Below, one piece after another: positions 56,151-64,000 of a stretch of 64,000 bases of DNA. The stretch is from Cephalopachus bancanus. Its lineage: Eukaryota; Chordata; Mammalia; Primates; Tarsiidae. Position 1 is the first letter of the stretch, and every line of letters begins with the position of its first letter. The position numbers were made by a program, and so were the translations under genes. The notes beneath the pieces are model-generated. The model was given only the letters and a program-made list of their open reading frames with translations, did no database searches and was not told where the DNA came from. The stretch is taken from NCBI GenBank assembly GCA_027257055.1, contig JAPVLO010000059.1, forward strand, positions 1,488,001 through 1,552,000. Direction: 5' to 3'.

Positions 56151-56254
56151 TATTCATCCTATTTAAGAAGTAAAGCAAAGTTTTCGAATCCTCAGGGGGT
56201 ATTTTGGGCTAGAATCAAGGTGTCAGCAGGGCTGTATTCCCTTTTGGAGCCTGT

Positions 56255-56755
56255 TATGAGTTGACTGGTATTTCCCACAATTCATATGTTCAAGTCCTAG
56301 CCCTCAGTATCTCAGAATGTGACTGACTGCATTTAGAGATAAGAGTTTTGGTAGTCAATATCTGTCTGTGGACAGGGAGACACCCCTTATCCACAAGGGT
56401 ACCTGAACGATGCATATTTGTATACCTAACCCTTAACTGTACCCTGCAATTTTAAAATAAAAAATATGATTAAAAAAAAAGGAGGTGAGTACATTTAAAA
56501 AGAGAGGTGGGTCCTAATCCAATCTAAATGGTGTTCTTATAAGAAGAGAGAATTTGGACACACACAGAGACTGGATGCTCCTGCACAAAGGAAGGCTGTG
56601 AGGGGGCACAGTGAGAAGGCTGTCTACAAGCCGACAACCAACCCTGTGGATGTTTTGACGCTGGACTTCCAGACTCCAGAACTATGACAGAATACGTTTC
56701 TGTTAAGTCACCCTGTTTGTGGTATTCTGACAGCCCTGGAAAACAAATACAGGCC
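56255..56755 (+). mobile_element. Old MaLR/MLT-like LTR, interrupted by an L1 3' end
   Basis: The front is 'gtatttcccacaattcatatgttcaagtcctagccctcagtatctcagaatgtgactg'. The back is 'ggtgggtcctaatccaatctaaatggtgttcttataagaag', 'gatgttttgacgctggacttccagactccagaac' and 'aagtcaccctgtttgtggtattctgacagccctggaaaac'. These match a familiar old mammalian LTR in the sense direction. An L1 fragment lies at 56353-56480. Confidence 0.75.
56353..56480 (+). mobile_element. Short L1 3'-end fragment with A-rich tail
   Basis: 'ggtacctgaacgatgcatatttgtatacc' and 'taccctgcaattttaaaataaaa' followed by an A-run at about 56471-56480 are the end of a primate L1. It splits the LTR above. A clear TSD was not found. 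Confidence 0.75.
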
Positions 56756-56759
56756 CTCT

Positions 56760-57110
56760 GGGTAGGAACCATTTCTTGCCTTTTCCAGCCTCTAGAGACC
56801 ACTCACCTTACTTAGCTCGTGGCCCCCTTGCTCTCCCTTGAAAGTCAGCAACAGCAGGATGAGTCCTTCTCACATGGCATCACTCTGGCCTCCTCTTCTG
56901 CCACCTTCTTCCACTTTTATGAACCCCTAAGATTATACTGGGTCTCCCTAGGTGGGCCAGGATAATGTCCCTAAACTAAGGTTGGCTGACTAGCAACCTC
57001 GATTCCATCTGGGACCACAATTTTCCCTTGCCATGTAGTATATATTAACAGGTTTGGGCATTAGAATGTGGATAACTTTGGGTGGAAGATTATTGTGCCT
57101 CTCACAAAGT
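56760..57110 (-). mobile_element. Second old LTR remnant, antisense
   Basis: 'ttcccttgccatgtagtatatattaac', 'taggtgggccaggataatgtccc' and 'cattagaatgtggataactttggg' resemble an MLT-type LTR in reverse ('gggcccacc...ataatccagg', 'aggtcacattc'). It is much decayed. Confidence 0.45.
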
Positions 57111-58144
57111 GCAGTAAATTTTAGTCTGTGTGTAGAATACAAGTTTTGTACTGCTTTAGTTTATTTTAATGCTCCAACACTGGAATAGAAATTACCAAAT
57201 AAAAAATTAAATTTCCTTGAGTAGAAACTGGGGAATCATGCTCATTCTGTGGTTTGTCTATGCTTCCTCCAATACAGCACAAGCTTCTATTGACATAAGG
57301 CTTATCCTGGTGCACAGAATAAGTGATGTTCCAGTGAGTTGAAGCTTCAGCATTTTGATTTAGCTGATATTTCGAGAAAATTGTTGACCTTGTGCTGTTT
57401 ATTTAGGGGTTTTCTCATCTTACTAGAATGATAATTCAAGTCAAAATTAGCCATGCCATTTCTAACAAATCTGCTGCTTTCACCTTTAGAAAGGAAGGTT
57501 TCAGTGTTTACGTGAGAACCTAGATTATGCAGTTTCTACTGCATGTTTAGTCTCAATATTTTCAGAGAAACAAATATCTCAGAGCATAGAAAAACCAGAT
57601 TTTATTCCTCAAATGTATCTTTCAAGCACAAATGATAGAAACCCAACAGAAAACATGAAATAGGAATGTATTAGTTCTTGCAACTACAAAGTCTTGGAGT
57701 GGATGTGACTCTGAGCTTGGCCAGATCCAGGACCCACAATACCAGGAGAATCAGGTGTTTCTCTCCCCTTTTCCTGTGCTTTGCTTTTCTCCATGTTAGC
57801 CTCTCAGTACAGTGGGAAATGGGCTTAGATTAGCCTTACAGGCAGCATGCCCAATGCAAAGAACTCTTTCTTCTCCAAAATCTAAGCAAAAATCTAGAGA
57901 CTTTTTTTCCTAGATCAGCTTAGGTCATGGGTCCATCCCTGAACCAGTCACTCTGGCCAGAGAGACATAATGCAATGATTGTGACTGAGGTAAAGGCTCA
58001 GGATTGGAAAAGGCATCAGCTGCCCCTCACATATGTGAATAGAGAATGAGGAGAAATATTTCCTGAGGAAAATCAAGACAGCATTTCCAGAAAAGGGGGC
58101 AATGGATGCATGGAATGTAAAAATAACAAATGTCTACTTGCAGG
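57111..58144. other. No gene; old dispersed repeat at about 57620-57990
   Basis: 57620-57990 ('gatagaaacccaacagaaaacatgaaatagg', 'gagcttggccagatccaggac', 'gtccatccctgaaccagtcactctggccagagagacataatgcaatgattg') is a well-known style of old repeat whose name I cannot fix. Nothing else is recognised. Confidence 0.4.
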
Positions 58145-58312
58145 TGAGGATTTTTGTTGTTGTTGTTACTCTGGACAATGGAGATTCTTATTTGAATCTT
58201 CTGTCCAATCTGGACATCGAACATTCCCGACTGAACACTGGATAGGCCCACCCAGAAATTTATGAATGGCAAGACAAATGACACACAGGTACTGATGGAT
58301 GTGAAATCAAGC

Positions 58313-58318
58313 TTTATT
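58313..58318 (-). terminator. Poly(A) signal of the probable LTR
   Basis: AATAAA on the minus strand, in AATAAAGCTTGATTTC, placed about 110 bases after the TATA box as in R regions. Confidence 0.65.
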
Positions 58319-58424
58319 AATTACATAGATTAATCACATAGTAAACAGACAAAATATTCCCTAAGGAGAAGGGCTCACGTTCTGTTTGGAGTGAGGCAAG
58401 GGAGGGTGGATCGGGGACTTCATG

Positions 58425-58432
58425 TTTTATAG
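58425..58432 (-). promoter_or_regulatory. TATA box of the probable LTR
   Basis: CTATAAAA on the minus strand, preceded by GGGCC and followed about 25-30 bases later by a plausible start region. Confidence 0.6.
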
Positions 58433-58650
58433 GGCCCTGGGGCTAGGATGAGGGTGTCCAGGCACAAGCTCAGATCTGAGTGGTTTGAACTTCAGGGTCA
58501 GTACCAAGAGAGGGCACACCTGGGCTTCCTTGTTCATTTGCCCAGATACAGGGCAAATCAGAAGGGACTTAAGAGCCAAATCAAAGAACAATCAAAGCTC
58601 AAAATGGAGTCAAACTCTTGATGACACCTTCTAACTCCATTTGAGAAGAA

Positions 58651-58899
58651 AACCCATAGAATTCAAGCGTTCAAACTCCTACTTATCCAGAACCAGTCTT
58701 TCCTGCCAGCATTCGTATCTATGTCTAATCAGTGTTTAAAAGGGAACATGGAGGAAATTCTCCAGGCTGCCTCCTGTTAGCAGGTCTTGTAGTATACATG
58801 GGAAACAGGTATACATTGCACACATGAGTTTCAATGAATAAGCAACAGCAGTACAACTTGTTTCAGAGGAAAATGATTATTATGGAAGCAGTGCAATGG
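58651..58899. other. No feature
   Basis: Short unique-looking stretch between the probable LTR and an old repeat; it may include the LTR's other end. Confidence 0.4.
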
Positions 58900-59180
58900 A
58901 TGTTGTTGAGTTTAGTGGCCATGCATTAAGCACGGTACAAGGGCTGATGTTAATACAAAGACAGATAAAGCATAGTGCTGCTACCCACAAGGAGCAGGTA
59001 ATGTCACTGCATGAGATAGCTGCCTGACTCCTAAGGGTGGACATGTCCTAAGTGTGTCCTAGAGGTCACATACAAGGGATGTTGGAGGTGGCCGTAGACT
59101 ATTTCTGACTGAGGGGTCATATCACTACCAGGGAATGCCTTTAAAAAGTGATGTTTGAAATGGTCCTTGAAAAACTAGTA
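58900..59180 (+). repeat. Old interspersed repeat, unassigned family (copy 8)
   Basis: 'gcattaagcacggtacaagggctgatg', 'tgctgctacccacaaggagcaggtaatgtc', then 'aaaagtgatgtttgaaatggtccttg' follow the head and middle order. Confidence 0.55.
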
Positions 59181-59224
59181 ACATGTTTATGGTCAGAGAC
59201 TGAATGTATAGATAGAACAGGCTA

Positions 59225-59900
<676 letters not shown>

Positions 59901-59939
59901 ATAATATAAGCATAACAGTAAAAATCCCACTTACATACA

Positions 59940-60355
59940 TGTGGTAGGCTGAATAATGACCCCAAGAGATGTCCAAGTCTCAATCTCTGGAACCTGGAAC
60001 CTATAAATATGTTACCTTACATGGCATAAGAGACTTTACAATTAAGTTGGGGATCTTGAAATGGATTAACCTGGGTGGATTATCCAGGTGAGTCTGATGT
60101 AATCACAGAGGCAGGAGAATCTGAGGTAGAAGAAGGAGATGGAATGACAGAGGCAGAGGTTGGAGTGGTATGCTTTTAAGATGGAAGAAGGGGCTTGTAC
60201 CTCTAGAAGGAATGATGGCCTGCCGACACCTTGACTTCAGCCCAATGAAACTGATTCTGTCCTCCAAAGCTGAAAGATAATACATTTGGGTAGTTTTAAG
60301 CCAACAAGTTTGTAGTAATTTGTTACAAAGCCATAGAAAACTAACATAGTATGCA
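59940..60355 (+). mobile_element. Old MaLR/MLT-like LTR
   Basis: 'ggctgaataatgaccccaagagatgtccaagtctcaatc', 'tatgttaccttacatggcataagagactttac', 'gagtctgatgtaatcacagag', 'tgatggcctgccgacaccttgacttcagcccaatgaaac' and 'tttaagccaacaagtttgtagtaatttgttac' are in the expected order along the whole LTR. Confidence 0.8.
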
Positions 60356-60394
60356 TTATTTGCCAAGGATAGAATTAAACCCTTATGATATGGT

Positions 60395-60560
60395 TAATTT
60401 TAATTGGTCTTCATAAATGCCCTTTGACTAAAGCTGTTACCATTATTTATCCCCATTTTATTAAGCAGAAAACTGAAACAGACCAAATGCCTCCCCAGAC
60501 AAAGTAGAGAAGCCATGATTTAGACTCAGACTCCAGCACTCAAGGTCCTCATCACTCAGC
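60395..60560 (-). mobile_element. MIR SINE remnant, antisense
   Basis: 'catttatccccattttattaagcagaaaactgaaac' and 'gccatgatttagactcagactcc' are reverse MIR text. Confidence 0.7.
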
Positions 60561-60631
60561 TTCATGCCTGCCAAGCAGAAAGGGCAACTGGAACACAGTC
60601 ATGGTCTGGAGGAAACAGGAGTCCAGGCCGT

Positions 60632-60668
60632 GGCTTGTTCTGTCGGCTTGTTCTGCAGGCTTGTTCAG
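60632..60668. repeat. Three-copy 12- to 14-bp minisatellite
   Basis: GGCTTGTTCTG/GGCTTGTTCTG/GGCTTGTTCAG with short spacers, three tandem copies. Confidence 0.9.
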
Positions 60669-62764
60669 CCCAGCCTCCCCTAGGATACATGGCTATGAGG
60701 AGGTGGTGTGGACTGTGAGGTTGCTGAAATAGCTTTGATGACAAGAGACTTGCTCCAGTGCCATGGCGAGCAGTCCAGATATTTCACTTGTGCCCACTGG
60801 GCATCACATTTCACAAAGATGTGTTAAGTAAGTTCACTCAAATAAAGTTTCTCCCCTGGATATACCACGGGGTGCTGCTGCTGTCACTGTGTATGTGTGC
60901 ACAGATGCATATATGTTAGGTTGTGTTAGTGAGGGAATTGTACCAAGTTGTTGGCTCTGTCTCCCCATTCCATGGGACTTCAGCAGACCCATCTTTATTT
61001 ACCAAATGGTAGTCAGAAGGTTGTTTAATAGCCTACACTGAAAATCAACTAATACAAGAGCCAAACCTGTGACACTGCTTTCCTGAGCTCCACAATTGAA
61101 AATAGGACACTCCTTGCTCAGTTTATAGTAGGAAATGCATGTATTTCTCTAAACCTTTTGGAGGTTTCTCCCAGTGAGTGGCTCTGCTCTCTATGGTTGC
61201 TTTGGCCAAAGAAACATACTGGTTAGGACTAAAGTCTTTGGAGACTATCAGAAAACCAGTTCCACCTCCTACAAGCTAGGTAACCTTAGTAGATCATGGT
61301 CCCTTGATTATATATTGAGTATCTGAAAGAGAATGTTTTCATTTTCCCAAACCCAGAGTGTCAGATCTTTCCAGAACCTCAGAGATCATCTATTCCAATT
61401 TCCACATTTTATAGGTGGAGAAATTTGACCAAGAAGGGAGGTGAGTGGACAAATGGGCGAGAGAAGTGAGCAGTTATTCCAACTGTACAGACAACTGTCC
61501 TGTGTGAGGTTAACTGGTCATTTTTAAAACAGCAGTACCTTCAGAAGCATTTCTGGCAGACTATTAAGATCTATGATATGGTAATAATTTGAGCAACTAT
61601 GGTTATTAGTCTTATTTGCAGACACAGTGTTCAATTATACAGAGCACTCTAGTGCATCGGTCCCATGGAAATTTCTTAGCCATCAGTGTTGAGAGACTAT
61701 TTTAAATGAATATATTCAGCATTTCCCCAGACCTACTCATATACACAGGAGACCAACTACCCATGGAAAATCAGTTCACTACAAGGGGAGTCATGGGAGC
61801 TTTAAAGTTCTTCTTATTGTGTGGTAGCCAAATAATTTTTTGAAAAAATAATTTCACCTTCTTGCCTTCAGGGCTATGCAGAAGGCTATATTCAAATCTC
61901 CAAGTAAGCAGAGGTTAGTTTTTTGGCTTTGTTCTAGGGAACATCCCCACCTAGAGAAATCAATAACTCATTGTCCATGGATCCTTCCTGATGCTCACAA
62001 ACTGGTTTTATGCATTTATTTGTAACGCGAAGAGAAGCAGGCTTAAAATAAATAGTTATAAAAAGACCTCAGCACTTTGCACACACATCCTTGGTTCAAT
62101 AACTACAACATGGAGAAACTCTTCTGGAAACCTCAGAACTCAAACTAAATTAGGTTGGGTTTCAAACACCTGTCAGAGCCTCTGTTCTCACTCTTGGAGC
62201 AATAAACTACTTTTGCCCAAACTCTCCTTTTTCTAGCTGTGTCATCCCACACATCTCTGCCACAAACTGCAAGTCAGGACCCTCTGAGGAGTCTTGCATA
62301 AAACCTTTCCTTTTAGAACCAGGGTCCTTTGGATAAGCCCACAAATAGATTTTAGAACCACCTTTACCATGAATATCATGCCTTTGGGTACCCTCACATT
62401 CTCCCTCCACCAGCCTCTTTCTTTGGCATGCCAATTGTCTTAGGGATCCTTGAGGTTTTCTTAGCAAGTGAAGAATGGTGGACAGGATGTTTCCCATTGC
62501 CCAGCAGCTTGTCCGCTTTATTGATTTACTACTTAGTTTGAAAGCATTGGTGTGACTTCTCAGTGCTGGAGGAAAGACATAGGAATACCTGTTATTTTGA
62601 GGACATTTAAAGCATTTAGTCCTGCAGTTGCTATGCCCCTTAGGAGAAATCCTGTACTCAAAGGCTGCATCCCACTGAATTTATGAAGAGAGCTGTGGGA
62701 TAATGGATACAGATGTCATACTGCTATTAGAATGAAGGCAAATGCTATACTGCTGTTCGATTGT
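60669..62764. other. No gene or clear repeat
   Basis: About 2 kb without recognised mobile element. Chance frames at 61991-62236 and 62207-62497 overlap on opposite strands. A small old-SINE-like phrase ('catctattccaatttccacattttataggtggagaaa') lies at 61388-61424. Confidence 0.45.
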
Positions 62765-63580
62765 AAATTCTTAATTTATTTATTCAGTCAATATATTCTT
62801 ACACAGAATTTACTACTCCTTTGCTAGATGCTGGGGGTATAGGATAAAGATGAGAGTCAATTTCTAGCCCTCATGAAGCGTGCATTCTAATGAGGAAGAT
62901 GGAGTAAACAAATAACATGTTTTTTGGATGTGCTAAGAAGCAGAAATAAAATAAGCAAAAAAGATGTCATCAAGAGTGCTGTGGAGGAGGCTCACTTTAG
63001 ACTGTGGACAGAGGAGACCTCTTGAAGGAGATAGTATTTTAGTTGAGACCCAGACCTTGAGAGAAAACCATCTAAGACAAGAACCAGGAAAAGAACATTC
63101 GAGGCAGAGGAAAATAGTCAATGTAAAGGCACTGGAGCAGGAAAGAGCTTATTGTATTTGAGATTTTAAAAGGAAAAGTCATCTAGTAAATGGGGAATAT
63201 GGCAAGGAAAGAGGATAAGGAGACTTAAAGAAGTGGCAGACACTAGGTACTAGAAATGTTAATATGCTGTAGACAGGGTGTCATTCTATGTACAATAAAA
63301 AAATTAAAAGATTTGAAATAAGGAATGATGGGCTCCAATTGACTCCTTTCAGTGAAAATATGGCTAATGTGTAAAGAACAAATTGTAAGAGAACAAGCAT
63401 GGAAATGGAAGCCAAGAGGAAGGGCCAAGAGGCTGCTAACAAAGTCAGGCAAGGAACAATGATGGTTTGACCCAGGGTGGATGTAGAGGAGCAAGAACAG
63501 AGAGACAGGTGAAGAGATAGAGGGACAGTCTCAGAATATGAAGATGTACTAAGGGTAGATGATAGGTTTGGTGCTTGGAG
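62765..63580 (+). repeat. Old interspersed repeat, unassigned family (copy 9, long)
   Basis: 'attcagtcaatatattcttacacag', 'agatgctgggggtataggataaagatgagag', 'tagccctcatgaagcgtgcattctaatgagg', 'cttgaaggagatagtattttagttgagaccc', 'aacattcgaggcagaggaaaatagtcaatgtaaaggc', then 'gggagtc'-type text with 'agatgtactaagggtagat'. It preserves more of the repeat's order than any other copy besides 1881-2835. Confidence 0.65.
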
Positions 63581-63599
63581 GGATTCCTACAGTTAACAC

Positions 63600-63735
63600 T
63601 GTAAATGGAATAGGTACTTAATAAACATTTGCTCTGAAGTGAACTAAATTTGGAGTTTAGGTTCAAGTTCAACCTTTGTTCACCTATGGGCAAATCCCGA
63701 ACCTCTCTCAGGGCAGGTTGAAGGAGATGGCAGAT
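63600..63735 (+). mobile_element. MIR SINE fragment
   Basis: 'aataggtacttaataaacatttgctctg' is an L2/MIR tail. 'gagtttaggttcaagttcaacc...cacctatgggcaaatcccgaacctctctcag' is a MIR start and core. Confidence 0.6.
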
Positions 63736-63763
63736 CTGCAAATCCTTTGTAAGTGACCATTTT

Positions 63764-63954
63764 CTTAGTCCATTTTCTGCTGCTATCACAAGATACCACA
63801 GATTGGGTAATTTATACAAAACAGAGATGTATTTGGCTCATGATCCTGGACACTGGGAAGTCCAAAAGCATAACATCTGGTGAGGGTCATCTCTTGGCCG
63901 AGGAGTAGAAGGAAAAGTGAGCGCAGGAGGCACAGAGGAAAGTGGTGAACTTAT
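63764..63954 (-). mobile_element. MaLR-type LTR, antisense, cut by an Alu
   Basis: 'cttagtccattttctgctgctatcacaagataccacagattgggtaatttatacaaaac' and 'ggcgtgatcctggacactgggaagtcc'-like text are the antisense of MST/THE/MLT LTR ends. The Alu at 63955 truncates what is seen. Confidence 0.9.
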
Positions 63955-64000
63955 CTTTTTTTTTTTTGAGTTGGAGTCTCACTCCATCTCCCAGGCTGGA
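63955..64000 (-). mobile_element. Tarsier-type Alu, cut by the window end
   Basis: A T-run followed by GAGTTGGAGTCTCACTCC and CTCCCAGGCTGGA, the tail and start of the right arm. The rest is outside the window. Confidence 0.85.

Larger units (their letters stand above)
58270..58650 (-). mobile_element. Probable solo LTR (endogenous retrovirus), minus strand
   Basis: Read on the minus strand, the block has the layout of a retroviral LTR: a U3-like part, a TATA box at 58425-58432 and a poly(A) signal AATAAA at 58313-58318, about 110 bases further on. The spacing is normal for an R region. No gag, pol or env sequence is on either side, which suggests a solo LTR. The exact ends, TG/CA borders and TSD were not resolved, so the boundaries are approximate. 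A (TTG)n stretch at 58151-58167 beside the 3' end may be outside it. The family was not identified. Confidence 0.6.

Noticed and set aside
58270..58650. Full endogenous retrovirus around the LTR
   Set aside because: No gag, pol or env text and no second LTR within the flanking sequence.

Overview
This is non-coding primate nuclear DNA. I find no protein-coding exon, no structural RNA gene and no CpG island. The sequence is AT-rich. Every open frame longer than 60 codons that I examined lies in a mobile element, in a microsatellite, or looks like chance. The window reads as an intergenic or intronic stretch built from layers of retrotransposon insertions of different ages.

The lineage is best read as tarsier. 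Three observations support this. (1) 7SL-derived Alu elements are present, so it is a primate. The youngest carry features unlike human or Old World monkey Alus: a one-base deletion in the box A region, a GC-rich block around box B, and an antisense start reading GAGTTGGAGTCTCACTC. (2) Free Alu monomers occur, one with target-site duplications (TSDs). (3) Two short elements derived from the end of a retroviral LTR have simple A-rich tails and 11-18 bp TSDs. They were therefore moved by LINE-1 machinery. From memory, this is the structure described for tarsier 'TINE' elements. The species call is inference, not proof.

Layout. 1-1.7 kb: old L1 5' region with a degraded ORF1. 1.9-14 kb: an old repeat of unassigned family, MIR and L2 fragments, an antisense L1 3' end and a GATA microsatellite. 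14-25 kb: five Alus, an old LTR remnant with a perfect hairpin, an L1ME-type 3' end, a mariner transposase remnant and two hAT-type short DNA transposons. 25-33 kb: antisense L1 3' end, MIRs, long stretches without recognisable repeats. 33-36 kb: both LTR-derived short elements, an Alu monomer, and two similar copies of an old repeat. 37-41 kb: an AT-rich inverted-repeat cluster, two young Alus, an L1 3' end and a hAT MITE. 44-49 kb: the densest nest. An L1 3' end is split by three Alus (one inside another), and a MIR is split by an L1 that is itself adjoined by an Alu. 49-64 kb: microsatellites, old LTR remnants, a probable solo LTR with a readable TATA box and poly(A) signal on the minus strand, further L1/Alu pairs, and a last Alu cut by the window edge.

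No genes work together here. The interest lies in the insertion history (order of insertions, Alu subfamilies, L1-mobilised LTR fragments) and in a few structure-forming sequences.
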